DNA of 17,793 bases, taken from the NCBI RefSeq assembly GCF_946478835.1, contig NZ_CAMLDV010000071.1:1-17793 (forward strand), given 5' to 3'. The DNA comes from an uncultured Bdellovibrio sp. GTDB lineage: Bacteria; Bdellovibrionota; Bdellovibrionia; Bdellovibrionales; Bdellovibrionaceae. The first letter of the stretch is position 1. Each line of letters starts with the position of its first letter. The position numbers and the translations under genes were made by a program. The notes beneath the pieces were generated by a model, which saw nothing but the letters and a program-made list of their open reading frames with translations, was not told the DNA's origin and did not search any database. Positions 7,853 through 15,533 of this stretch are shown here, one piece after another.

Positions 7853-7913
7853 CTAACCGGTTGGGCCGTTTCGCGGAGTCCTATTGATGGGACCTGTTAG
7901 GCCCGCATAGAGG
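7853..7913 (+). ncRNA. Structured 5' leader, candidate riboswitch-like pseudoknot
   Basis: Three complementary pairings fit in about 60 bases: CTAAC (7853-7857) with GTTAG (7896-7900); GGGC (7863-7866) with GCCC (7901-7904); and GTCCT (7879-7882 plus 7881-7883 region) as a GTCC/GGAC hairpin at 7879-7893. The first two cross, so together they make an H-type pseudoknot with an inserted hairpin, ending five bases before the AGAGG ribosome site (7909-7913). If the first pairing is dropped, GGGCC/GGCCC forms a simple stem. The arrangement is what would be expected for translational control. I could not match it to the consensus of c-di-GMP-I, SAM, preQ1, TPP or other riboswitches known to me. Pairings were found by eye only. 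Confidence 0.35.
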
Positions 7914-7918
7914 TGAAC

Positions 7919-9151
7919 ATGGATGTTCAGAAGATTCTCTCGGCGGTTGCTTGCGTCTTAGTTTTATCATCTTGTGGCAACAAAAAGTCGAGCAGTTCGG
8001 TGTTTCCTGAGAATGGAGCCCTGGATTCAAGCGCTTGCATGGGTCAAGCGATTCAAAACAAATTCATCGTGCAGTGGGAAGATGGAAAATTCACTGTGGA
8101 GTCCGCAAAAGACGCTGATGAATTTACGAAAAAATTTATCGAGCCTAATTTAGAAAACATTCGTTACGTTGAATACGATCGCCATCTGCAAGTTGAAAAA
8201 ACAGATGAAGTTCGCACGACGGGATTCACCGACAGCTGGGGGCAGGATAAAGTTTCTGTTCGCAATGTGTGGGCACAAGGTGTTTACGGACAGAATGTGA
8301 AAGTCGCCGTGGTGGATGCTTACGTCGATTACACTCATCCTCAGATTGCTCCGCGAATTGCGATCAATACTGGCGAAATTCCTAACAATGGAAAAGACGA
8401 CGACGGCAATGGTGTTGTTGATGACTACTATGGAGCAAGTTTTGTTTCTGTTCCTAGTAACAATCAAACTCCAAGCTCGCACGGGACTCACGTTGCCGGC
8501 ATTATTGCGGCGGACTCTCGCTATGGTTCTGTCGAAGGCATGGCTCCGCAGGCGCAAATTATTCCTGCGCAGTTTATTGCCAACGATGGTGGTGGTTCGT
8601 TAGGTGATGCGGTTCTTGCACTTCAATACTCTGCAAGTCGTGGCGCTAAAATCATCAATGCAAGCTGGGGTGGTGCACCTTGTGTCGCTTCACTTCGCAA
8701 TACATTTCAGGAGTTGCAAAACAAAGGAATCTTAGTTGTTGTTGCTGCGGGAAATGATGGAAGAGATATCGATGTCTACCCTGAGTTCCCTGCTTCGTTT
8801 AATTTTTCAAATCAAATCACAGTGGCCGCTTCTTCTGTGACCGACTTCATGACTTCATGGTCAAACAGTGGATTTAACTTTGTTCATCTTGCGGCTCCAG
8901 GTGAAAGAATTTTGAGTACGGTGCCTGGGAACACAACGGCTTACATGGATGGAACGAGTATGGCGGCTCCGTTTGTCACAGGTGCAGCGGCCCTTCTTTG
9001 GAGTGCCCGTCCGAACGCAACAGCCACGCAAATTAAGCAGGCGATTTTGCAGTCCGTCGATGTGTCCGCAGGACACGAATTTAAAGTAAATACTCGAGGA
9101 CGACTCAACGTCGATCGGGCTCTTCAAGTCTTGAGGCAGTTAGTTCCATAA
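7919..9151 (+). CDS. Lipoprotein subtilisin-like serine protease (S8 family)
   Basis: Encodes 410 residues from the ATG at 7919, with AGAGG five bases upstream. An in-frame GTG at 7913 overlaps that ribosome site and is unlikely to be the start. A lipoprotein signal ends in LVLSSC with acylated Cys19, so the protein is probably membrane-anchored outside the cytoplasm. Residues about 45-95 (NKFIVQWEDGKFTVESAKDA) resemble an I9-type inhibitory propeptide. The catalytic residues are Asp133 in VAVVDAYVDYTHP, His188 in SSHGTHVAGI, oxyanion Asn279 in AAGND and Ser347 in GTSMAAP. An acidic DDDGNGVVDD loop probably binds calcium. The Asp motif reads DAY where most family members have DTG or DSG. The triad is complete, so activity is expected. 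It is a single-gene unit with its own leader and terminator. A role in digesting or remodelling prey is plausible but inferred. Confidence 0.92.
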   Translation: MDVQKILSAVACVLVLSSCGNKKSSSSVFPENGALDSSACMGQAIQNKFIVQWEDGKFTVESAKDADEFTKKFIEPNLENIRYVEYDRHLQVEKTDEVRTTGFTDSWGQDKVSVRNVWAQGVYGQNVKVAVVDAYVDYTHPQIAPRIAINTGEIPNNGKDDDGNGVVDDYYGASFVSVPSNNQTPSSHGTHVAGIIAADSRYGSVEGMAPQAQIIPAQFIANDGGGSLGDAVLALQYSASRGAKIINASWGGAPCVASLRNTFQELQNKGILVVVAAGNDGRDIDVYPEFPASFNFSNQITVAASSVTDFMTSWSNSGFNFVHLAAPGERILSTVPGNTTAYMDGTSMAAPFVTGAAALLWSARPNATATQIKQAILQSVDVSAGHEFKVNTRGRLNVDRALQVLRQLVP

Positions 9152-9174
9152 ATTCAATAAGATAGGTCATTTAT

Positions 9175-9212
9175 CGCAGGGCATAATATCTATGCTCTGC
9201 GTCTCTCATTTT
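9175..9212 (+). terminator. Terminator of the protease gene
   Basis: CGCAGGGCATA (9175-9185) pairs with TATGCTCTGCG (9191-9201) over 11 bp with one G-U pair. The loop is ATATC. TCTCTCATTTT follows. It is 23 bp after the protease stop. The U-tract is interrupted but the stem is strong. Confidence 0.7.
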
Positions 9213-9234
9213 AGATGATTCCTTACATCCTCGT

Positions 9235-9270
9235 GATAGATTGGTCCCTTGTTTTTTATAGGGGTCTATC
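9235..9270 (+). promoter_or_regulatory. Inverted repeat just upstream of the carboxylase operon
   Basis: GATAGA (9235-9240) pairs with TCTATC (9265-9270), and inside it CCC (9246-9248) pairs with GGG (9261-9264). The repeat ends 19 bp before the carboxyltransferase ATG. It could be a repressor site or a leader hairpin controlling the operon. No confident -35/-10 pair was found around it. Confidence 0.35.
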
Positions 9271-9288
9271 CCTCAAAAAAGGAATCAT

Positions 9289-10857
9289 ATGAGCACAGAA
9301 ATTTCATCTGGCATTCAAGCTCGTCTTAACGATCTTGAAAAAAGAAATGAAGCCGCTATGGCTGGCGGGGGCGCAGCCCGTATTGCAAAACACAAACAAG
9401 GCGGACGCTTAACAGCTCGCGAACGCATTGATGTCCTGCTTGATCCAGGCAGCTTTGTGGAAATGGATCGTTTTGTCACTCACCGTTGCACAAACTTCGG
9501 AATGGATAAAACAGTTGTTCCTGGCGACGGTGTTATCACTGGTTACGGTCGTATCAACGGCAAACTTGTCTATGTCTCTTCACAAGATTTCACCGTGATC
9601 GGTGGATCTATGTCTCGCACGCAAGCTAACAAAATTTGCAAAGTCATGGATTTGTCGATGAAGAACGGGGCTCCGTTTATTTCTATCAACGACTCTGGTG
9701 GCGCGCGCATCCAAGAAGGTATCGAGTCTCTTGGAGGTTACGCTGATATTTTCACTCGCAACACGATGGCTTCAGGCTTGGTTCCACAAATCACAGCGAT
9801 CATGGGCCCATGTGCGGGTGGCGCGGTTTACTCCCCTTCGATCACTGACTTTGTATTCATGGTTAAGAACACAAGCTACATGTTTGTAACGGGACCTGAT
9901 GTTATTAAAACAGTGACTCATGAAGAAGTAACAAAAGAAGAATTGGGTGGAGCAACAACTCACTCTGCAAAATCAGGTGTCGCTCACTTCGCTGCTGAAG
10001 ATGACAAGCACTGCTTGCTTTTAATTCGCGAGTTGATGAACTTTCTTCCTTCTAACAATTTGGACGATGCTCCTGTTCTTCCAACAAACGATCGCCCAGA
10101 TCGCGTAACCGAAGCGTTGAACACATTGATTCCTGAAAATCCTAAGAAACCTTACGACATGCTTTCTGTGATCACAGAGTGCGTGGATGAAGGTTACTTC
10201 TTGGAAGTTCACAAACACTTCGCGCAAAACGTGATCGTTGGTTTTGCACGCTTTAACGGCCGCCCTGTGGGTATCGTTGCGAACCAACCACAAGTTTTGG
10301 CGGGCTGCCTAAACATCGAAGCTTCTCGTAAAGCAGCGCGCTTTATCCGCTTCTGTGATGCTTTCAACATTCCTATCGTTTCTTTCGTCGACGTTCCTGG
10401 CTTCTTGCCTGGTAAAGATCAAGAGTGGAACGGTATCATCACTCATGGCGCTAAGTTGTTGTATGCCTACGCTGAAGCAACAGTTCCTAAGATCACTGTG
10501 ATCACTCGTAAAGCTTACGGTGGTGCTTACATCGTGATGGGTTCTAAGTTGTTACGCTCTGATGTGAACTTGGCCTACCCTTCTGCGGAAATCGCCGTGA
10601 TGGGTGCTGAAGGTGCTGTGAGCATCATCAGCCGCGAAGAGATCAGCAAAGCAAAAGATCCTGCGGCGGAAAAAGCTCGTTTGACGGCTGAGTACGAAGC
10701 GAAATTCAGCAACCCATACGTTTCTGCTGAACTTGGCTACACAGATGAAGTGATCGATCCTGCGATGACTCGCAAACGCATCATTGATTCTTTGGAAATG
10801 CTTAAACATAAACGCGATATCACTCCAGCGAAGAAACACGGAAACATTCCTCTTTAG
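9289..10857 (+). CDS. pccB: Acyl-CoA carboxylase, carboxyltransferase (beta) subunit
   Basis: Encodes 522 residues, the normal size of PccB/MmdA-type carboxyltransferases, which fuse both crotonase-like halves. It transfers the carboxyl group from carboxybiotin to acetyl- or propionyl-CoA. The N-terminal half has [13 protein letters not shown], the oxyanion-forming SGGARIQEG and [11 protein letters not shown]. The C-terminal half has [23 protein letters not shown] and AVMGAEGAV. Residue 415 in GGAYIVMGS is Ile. In Streptomyces carboxylases the matching position is Asp in propionyl-preferring PccB and Ile in the subunit that accepts acetyl-CoA, so acetyl-CoA may be accepted here. The symbol therefore denotes the family, not proven substrate. 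AAGGA lies five bases before the ATG. It is the first gene of a three-gene operon; biotin carboxylase follows after 32 bp. Confidence 0.93.
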   Translation: MSTEISSGIQARLNDLEKRNEAAMAGGGAARIAKHKQGGRLTARERIDVLLDPGSFVEMDRFVTHRCTNFGMDKTVVPGDGVITGYGRINGKLVYVSSQDFTVIGGSMSRTQANKICKVMDLSMKNGAPFISINDSGGARIQEGIESLGGYADIFTRNTMASGLVPQITAIMGPCAGGAVYSPSITDFVFMVKNTSYMFVTGPDVIKTVTHEEVTKEELGGATTHSAKSGVAHFAAEDDKHCLLLIRELMNFLPSNNLDDAPVLPTNDRPDRVTEALNTLIPENPKKPYDMLSVITECVDEGYFLEVHKHFAQNVIVGFARFNGRPVGIVANQPQVLAGCLNIEASRKAARFIRFCDAFNIPIVSFVDVPGFLPGKDQEWNGIITHGAKLLYAYAEATVPKITVITRKAYGGAYIVMGSKLLRSDVNLAYPSAEIAVMGAEGAVSIISREEISKAKDPAAEKARLTAEYEAKFSNPYVSAELGYTDEVIDPAMTRKRIIDSLEMLKHKRDITPAKKHGNIPL

Positions 10858-10889
10858 GAAGTGTCTCTGAACTGGAATAAGGAAAGATT

Positions 10890-12392
10890 ATGGCATTATT
10901 TAAAAAAATCCTGATCGCAAACCGTGGAGAAATCGCCATTCGTGTCACTCGTGCTTGCCGTGAGTTGGGTATCGCGTCTGTGGCGGTTTTCTCTGATGCG
11001 GATCGCGACAGTCTTCACGTCTTTTTGGCGGACGAGGCCTATCACATTGGGCCTTCTCCATCTAAAGAGAGCTATCTGAATTATAAAAAAATCATCGAAG
11101 TCGCTAAGCAGGCAGGTGTCGACGCTGTTCACCCTGGTTACGGTTTTCTTTCTGAGAACACGACATTTGCAAAAGCGCTTGAAGAAGCTGGCATCACGTT
11201 TATCGGCCCTACGGTTGCAAACATTGAATCGATGGGTGACAAACTTTCTGCAAAAGCTTTGATGAAAAAAGCTGGCGTTCCAACGGTTCCTGGCTCTGAC
11301 GGTGGCGTTGATACGGTTGAACAAGCTCTTGCGATTGCGGAAAAAATTGGTCTTCCAGTTATCATCAAAGCCTCTGCCGGTGGTGGTGGTAAAGGGATGC
11401 GTGTGGTTCGTAAGATGGACGAGCTTGAAAGTGCGTTCCGCGCTTGCCGCTCTGAAGGTCAGAACTATTTCGCAGACCCGACTGTTTACATCGAAAAATT
11501 CGTCAACGATCCAAAACACATTGAAATTCAAGTGTTCGGCGATAAACACGGTAATCACGTTCACTTGTTTGAGCGTGAGTGCTCAGTGCAGCGTCGTCAT
11601 CAAAAGATCATTGAAGAGTGTCCGTCTCCTTCTGTGCCTCACGAAGTTCGTTTGCGCATGGGTGAAGCGGCAGTTCGCGCAGCAAAACAAATCAACTATG
11701 TTGGCGCAGGAACAATTGAATTTATCTTCGATAATGCGACTAAAGAATTCTACTTCATGGAGATGAACACGCGTCTTCAAGTAGAACATCCTATCACTGA
11801 AATCGTAACTGGTTATGATTTGGTGAAAGAGCAAATTTACGTGGCTGCAGGCAAACCTTTGTCTTTCAAACAAGAAGACATCAAACAAAAAGGTCATGCC
11901 ATCGAAGCTCGTATCTGCGCTGAAGATCCTGTTACGTACAAACCACATCCTGGTGTGATTCGCGCTTGCCGCCATCCGCAAGGACCATTCATGCGTGTGG
12001 ACTCTTACGCTTACCCTGGTTACGAAGTTCCTATCTATTACGATCCAATGATCGCAAAGCTTATCACTTGGGGTGAAACTCGTGAGGAAGCCATTGATAG
12101 AATGCAACGTGCATTGTCCGAGTTCGTATTAACGGGAATTAAAACCAATATCGTTCTTCATAAAACGATCTTGGATCATCCGAAATTCCGCGACGGATCT
12201 TACACGACTCAATTTATCGAGAAGAACTTTGAAGTTATCGAGCCTCAGCTCTTTAAAGAAGTTGAAGATCCTGTGTTCCTCATTGCTGCCGCTATCACGG
12301 CTTACAATGATCGTAAATCCAAAGACGTTCGCCAGCTCAATCTCACTTCCAATTGGAAGCGTGTGGGCCGCAAACTTCAGTTAAGGACGTAA
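10890..12392 (+). CDS. accC: Biotin carboxylase subunit of acyl-CoA carboxylase
   Basis: Encodes 500 residues. It uses ATP and bicarbonate to carboxylate biotin on the carrier protein encoded next. Domain order is the N-terminal fold (KILIANRGEIAIRVTRACRE), the ATP-grasp with glycine loop GGGGKGMR (Lys168) and EMNTRLQVEHP, then the biotin-carboxylase C-terminal domain to about residue 445 (DGSYTTQFIEKN). Stand-alone AccC proteins end near 450. The extra 50 residues (AAAITAYNDRKSK to NWKRVGR) match the beginning of the BT hinge that joins this domain to the carrier domain in single-chain propionyl-CoA carboxylase alpha subunits. The chain stops there, and the rest continues in the next gene two bases later. 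AAGGAA precedes the ATG. The family is certain; the partner acyl-CoA is not. Confidence 0.95.
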   Translation: MALFKKILIANRGEIAIRVTRACRELGIASVAVFSDADRDSLHVFLADEAYHIGPSPSKESYLNYKKIIEVAKQAGVDAVHPGYGFLSENTTFAKALEEAGITFIGPTVANIESMGDKLSAKALMKKAGVPTVPGSDGGVDTVEQALAIAEKIGLPVIIKASAGGGGKGMRVVRKMDELESAFRACRSEGQNYFADPTVYIEKFVNDPKHIEIQVFGDKHGNHVHLFERECSVQRRHQKIIEECPSPSVPHEVRLRMGEAAVRAAKQINYVGAGTIEFIFDNATKEFYFMEMNTRLQVEHPITEIVTGYDLVKEQIYVAAGKPLSFKQEDIKQKGHAIEARICAEDPVTYKPHPGVIRACRHPQGPFMRVDSYAYPGYEVPIYYDPMIAKLITWGETREEAIDRMQRALSEFVLTGIKTNIVLHKTILDHPKFRDGSYTTQFIEKNFEVIEPQLFKEVEDPVFLIAAAITAYNDRKSKDVRQLNLTSNWKRVGRKLQLRT

Positions 12393-12394
12393 CC

Positions 12395-12922
12395 ATGTAC
12401 TTTGAAGCAGAACTCAAAGGTAAAAAATTTAAAGTCGATGTGACCGAGCAAAAAAGCGCTTGGAAAGTGTCTTTGCAAGAAGAAGGTAAAGACTGGGTTC
12501 ACTACGACATCTCTAAAAACGATTACAAACAAGCCGAGCAGTACATCAGCTTCTTGTTCGAAGGAAAATCTTATCTGGTCGACGTGATCGGGCAAGATAC
12601 CGAGTACACGGTTTTCACCCGTAACTCTTTCCGCGCGATCAAAGTATTCAATGATGAAATGCTTTTGCATGAATCTTTGAAAAAAGGTGGCGGCTTCGGT
12701 GGCGATCAGGAATTGAAATCAGGTATGCCTGGTAAGATTATCGAGATCTTCGCAAAAGAAGGCGAAATCGTGAAAGCCAATAAGCCATTGCTTATTATGG
12801 AAGCGATGAAAATGGAAAATGAAATGCGTGCTTCTCGCGATGTAAAAATCAAAGAGATCAAAGTGAAGCAAGGTGACTCTGTTGAGTCCGGCGCTGTTTT
12901 GATTAAGTTTGAAGAGCCGTAA
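12395..12922 (+). CDS. Biotin carboxyl carrier subunit with a BT-like N-terminal part
   Basis: Encodes 175 residues from the ATG at 12395, two bases after the biotin carboxylase stop, with AAGGA (12383-12387) overlapping that gene's end. An in-frame TTG at 12353 lacks a ribosome site. Residues about 105-175 form the biotinyl domain, with Lys139 in MEAMKMEN as the biotin attachment site and SGMPGKIIEI before it. Residues 1-100 are beta-rich (MYFEAELKGKKFKVDV, FLFEGKSYLVDV) and look like the remainder of a BT domain, which would dock the carrier on the carboxyltransferase. A Gly-rich linker (KKGGGFGGD, 96-104) separates the parts. It is the last gene of the operon, followed by a strong terminator. 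Confidence 0.92.
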   Translation: MYFEAELKGKKFKVDVTEQKSAWKVSLQEEGKDWVHYDISKNDYKQAEQYISFLFEGKSYLVDVIGQDTEYTVFTRNSFRAIKVFNDEMLLHESLKKGGGFGGDQELKSGMPGKIIEIFAKEGEIVKANKPLLIMEAMKMENEMRASRDVKIKEIKVKQGDSVESGAVLIKFEEP

Positions 12923-12942
12923 GATTTTTTGTCCTTAAAAAT

Positions 12943-12975
12943 AAAAAGGCCAAGGTTTTTTCCTTGGCCTTTTTT
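12943..12975. terminator. Bidirectional rho-independent terminator
   Basis: AAAAAGGCCAAGG (12943-12955), a loop of six T, then CCTTGGCCTTTTTT (12962-12975). The GC-rich core is perfect, with T runs on both strands. It ends the carboxylase operon (plus) and the convergent secreted-protein gene (minus), 20 bp from each stop. Confidence 0.92.
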
Positions 12976-12994
12976 ATTGTCTTTAGAAAGTGAA

Positions 12995-13687
12995 TTAAGG
13001 AAATTTCAACTGAGAGCAGCGATTTTTCAAAAAGGCCGCAAGTCCTTTATCATCGAACTTGAACATCACATCGCCACTGCCGAAATATTTAAACACTTCG
13101 GAGTTTCTGACCGCACAAGACTTACCTAAAGAATCTTTGAACGTCGACTTTCCGTTGGCATTGCTCGTAGGTGAATTACCTACCTTAAATCCGCCGTCCA
13201 TTAGGAGGCCTTGATAATTTGAAATTTCAATGCCGCCGCGATTTCCTGGTTCGACGTAGTCGGCAACCGTAATATTAGCTCTGGAAATACTTTTTAGGCG
13301 GGCTTTCTTTGTATCAAAGACGAACTTATCTCCCGTCACATGCGTGACTTCGAGTTCGCGAGCATTGTCATCCCATTTATATGAAAAAGAATCGTTTACG
13401 CGTGGAAACATAAAGAATTCGCGAGCCGCTGTGGTTTGCGATTCATCACCAGGTCCAAAAGAATTAAACACCATAAAAAGACCTTCTGTCGTCAAAAGGT
13501 GATCACGATAGTTTAGCTCTACATAGGCATCTTGCGGAGTCACAGAAAAGAAGCAAGATTCCGTACTGCTTGACCAGATTTGTTGGATTTGTGTGCCGTC
13601 ACGACGTTCAACAATGTCCGGGCATTTCGCTGAATCCACAGCGTGAGCCACTCCGGTCATCATCAATAGACCAATTAGAAAAGACAT
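12995..13687 (-). CDS. Secreted protein of unknown function, beta-rich
   Basis: Encodes 230 residues from the ATG at 13687-13685, preceded by AAGGAGGGG. A longer in-frame reading back to 13750 would put 21 polar, Cys-rich residues before the signal peptide and ignore that ribosome site. The signal peptide MSFLIGLLMMTGVAHA ends in an AxA cleavage site, so the mature protein is periplasmic or exported. The rest is rich in short beta-type stretches (CFFSVTPQDAYVELNY, REFFMFPRVNDSFSYKW, KFVFDTKKARL). Cysteines are few (CPD, ESC, KSC, NRC), suggesting two disulfides. No known motif is seen. It lies downstream of tatC on the same strand with 109 bp between, so it may have its own promoter. Confidence 0.82.
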   Translation of the reverse strand: MSFLIGLLMMTGVAHAVDSAKCPDIVERRDGTQIQQIWSSSTESCFFSVTPQDAYVELNYRDHLLTTEGLFMVFNSFGPGDESQTTAAREFFMFPRVNDSFSYKWDDNARELEVTHVTGDKFVFDTKKARLKSISRANITVADYVEPGNRGGIEISNYQGLLMDGGFKVGNSPTSNANGKSTFKDSLGKSCAVRNSEVFKYFGSGDVMFKFDDKGLAAFLKNRCSQLKFP

Positions 13688-13730
13688 GAACCCCTCCTTG
13701 AGCCAAAGTCTCTGCTTACAAGCTTGGCAG

Positions 13731-13755
13731 CACTGTCGACAATCGGTCAACAGTG
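13731..13755. repeat. Inverted repeat between tatC and the secreted-protein gene
   Basis: CACTGT-c-GAC-aatcg-GTC-a-ACAGTG has 6-bp and 3-bp arms with one mismatch. It lies 41 bp after tatC's stop and 43 bp before the next start on the minus strand. No U-tract follows on either strand, so it is more like an operator or RNA hairpin than a rho-independent terminator. Confidence 0.4.
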
Positions 13756-13796
13756 TTCCTTAACGACTTCATATTAGAAGGTATTACCTGGACTTA

Positions 13797-14558
13797 TTAT
13801 TCGCGTTCGTTAACGCGCAGACTTTCTTCGCGTTTCTTTTCAAAGATACCGACAATGAAAACGCCGGCTTCAAAAAGCAAAAGCATTGGAACCAACATCA
13901 TGACCATGCTGAGAAGGTCTGGTGGTGTGATCACCGCTGCAATCACGGCAATTGTCATTACCGCGTAACGACGGTTCTTTTTTAAAAATCCCTGGCTAAC
14001 GATGCCAAGCATTCCTAAAACAACAATCACTAACGGAAGTTCGAAGGCCACGCCAAACATCAGACACATTTGCGTGAAAAAGCCCATGTACTGATCGATA
14101 GAGATCATCGGTTTATCGATGTCACCACCAAACGTCATCAAGAATTGAAACGCCATTGGCAAAGCGACGTAGTAAGAAAACACAGCGCCTAAAAGAAAAA
14201 GCACAGTTCCTGAAATAATAAAGCCCATCGTGTATTTACGCTCTTTCGCATAAAGACCTGGAGCAATAAATTTCCAAACTTGATAAAGCCAGAATGGACA
14301 AGAAAGTAAAATACCGCACACGAAAGCCAACTTCAGATGCGCGATGAATTTATCCAGAGGTCCCGTGTAGATCAAACCGCCGCCCGGAAGATACGGTGCA
14401 ATCGGTGCTCTGACGAAACTAAAAATCTTTTCGCTAAATCCGTAGCAAACACCCGTTGCTAAAACCAAAATGTAAATGCAATTAATCAGACGCTTACGAA
14501 GTTCAGCAAGATGGTCATACAAAGACTGAGCTTTTGAATCGAGTTCTTCACTTCTCAT
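13797..14558 (-). CDS. tatC: Twin-arginine translocase subunit TatC
   Basis: Encodes 253 residues, typical of TatC. It is the inner-membrane receptor that recognises the twin-arginine signal peptide of folded proteins. The N-terminal cytoplasmic YDHLAELRKRL and the loop motif FIAPGLYAKERK, with the conserved Glu, are both present. Six hydrophobic segments can be counted between about residues 24 and 240. The C-terminal tail is charged (EKKREESLRVNERE). Its ATG overlaps the tatB stop by four bases (ATGA), so the two are translationally coupled. It is the last gene of a three-gene unit on the minus strand. Confidence 0.96.
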   Translation of the reverse strand: MRSEELDSKAQSLYDHLAELRKRLINCIYILVLATGVCYGFSEKIFSFVRAPIAPYLPGGGLIYTGPLDKFIAHLKLAFVCGILLSCPFWLYQVWKFIAPGLYAKERKYTMGFIISGTVLFLLGAVFSYYVALPMAFQFLMTFGGDIDKPMISIDQYMGFFTQMCLMFGVAFELPLVIVVLGMLGIVSQGFLKKNRRYAVMTIAVIAAVITPPDLLSMVMMLVPMLLLFEAGVFIVGIFEKKREESLRVNERE

Positions 14559-14860
14559 GATGACTTGTGCTCTTCTTTTTTATCAGCTGCAACTTCCGTC
14601 AATTCCATTTGTTGTGGCTCTGACTGCGACGTTTTTTCTTCCGGATGAGGAATGTGATTTCTTTCCGGTGGAGAATTAAAATCAATGCGGTCGATACGAG
14701 CTTGTTGTTTTAGCTCTTCGCCAAGAACGTTCGTGCTTCTTTTAAGTTCATTGATGAAACGACCGAGTGTTCGAGCCAATTCAGGAAGCTCTTTAGGCCC
14801 GATTACGATCAGGGCTAAAATACCGAGGAAAATAATTTCTGACATGCCTAAGCCGAACAT
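14555..14860 (-). CDS. tatB: Twin-arginine translocase subunit, TatB-like
   Basis: Encodes 101 residues. One N-terminal transmembrane helix (SEIIFLGILALIVIGP) is followed by a hinge and the amphipathic helix KELPELARTLGRFINELKR. The rest is a polar, Glu/Lys-rich tail. Glu8 in GMSE and the GPKELPE hinge match TatB. TatA has Gln or another polar residue near position 8 and an FGxKKL hinge. TatB together with TatC binds the signal peptide. No second TatA gene is in the window. A TatA-type call cannot be excluded, since some bacteria use one bifunctional protein. No strong ribosome site precedes the ATG, but the upstream gene ends only 18 bp away. Confidence 0.9.
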   Translation of the reverse strand: MFGLGMSEIIFLGILALIVIGPKELPELARTLGRFINELKRSTNVLGEELKQQARIDRIDFNSPPERNHIPHPEEKTSQSEPQQMELTEVAADKKEEHKSS

Positions 14861-14878
14861 GGCGTCAGCATAGAGGAA

Positions 14879-15514
14879 TCAGCCCTGCTTGCCAAGCTTT
14901 ACTTGGTCTTGCGGGAGAGTTAAAACCCCCATCTCCACCAGCTTTTCGCGAGCCAATTCTGAACCGGTTCTCATATAGCGGTCGTAGAGACGAAGGATGC
15001 TCTCGTCGCTTTTAATAAACGAGTGATGACTGATATAAGTCAAAACATCCACGAAGTCTAAGAAGCGACGGGAGAACGTGTTATAGACTTTGACCATGGT
15101 GTCTTCGCGTGTGCAATGAGCCAAAGAGGCATAAGCGGCTCCGCCGATCTCCGCATAGTAATCTATGTCGACAATTTTTCGCGACAAGGAGTCACCGAAA
15201 AAGCCGCTAATGTAAAGTGTGCGATCCCCGAGCTTGCGCAGAAGTTCCGTGCGAACAGCGGGCTCTGCGTTTTGAGCAGTCAAATACATCTCTGCGAGTG
15301 TTGTGGGATTTTTTTGTCCACTTTCATTGGCATACTCGCTCTCAAAAAGATTGCGCGCATCCAAGTAATGTTGAAGAAGATTGACGAGATAATTTTCCAC
15401 CAAAGGATAGGTTTGAATTTTCCTCTGGGAGAGTCCTTTTTGAACGAGCTCTTGAAAGAAACCTTCGGGACTTACAAAAAGCTCTACTGATCCGTTCGAC
15501 GCCTTTTCCCTCAT
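14879..15514 (-). CDS. Conserved protein of unknown function, first gene of the tat operon
   Basis: Encodes 211 residues with no signal peptide and no membrane segment, so the product is probably cytoplasmic and largely helical. A distinctive central block reads LYISGFFGDSLSRKIVDIDY followed by YAEIGGAAYASLA (about 99-131), which looks like a conserved family core. I do not recognise a named domain and see no catalytic motif. It is 18 bp upstream of tatB on the same strand and likely co-transcribed with tatB and tatC, so a link to protein export is possible but inferred only from position. The ribosome site before this ATG is weak. A divergent metalloprotease-like gene starts 131 bp away. Confidence 0.8.
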   Translation of the reverse strand: MREKASNGSVELFVSPEGFFQELVQKGLSQRKIQTYPLVENYLVNLLQHYLDARNLFESEYANESGQKNPTTLAEMYLTAQNAEPAVRTELLRKLGDRTLYISGFFGDSLSRKIVDIDYYAEIGGAAYASLAHCTREDTMVKVYNTFSRRFLDFVDVLTYISHHSFIKSDESILRLYDRYMRTGSELAREKLVEMGVLTLPQDQVKLGKQG

Positions 15515-15533
15515 ACTTTAAGTTTAACAAATC

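Noticed and set aside
7849..7918. c-di-GMP-I (GEMM) riboswitch in the protease leader.
   Set aside because: The conserved GACGCAAAGC core and the tetraloop-receptor pattern are absent.
10896..11564. Long minus-strand open frames opposite the carboxylase genes.
   Set aside because: They are frame shadows of clearly coding plus-strand genes, lack ribosome sites and have implausible composition.
13740..13750. A TTGACC -35 box on the minus strand for the 230-residue secreted protein.
   Set aside because: No acceptable -10 hexamer lies 16-18 bp downstream (CCAAGC).
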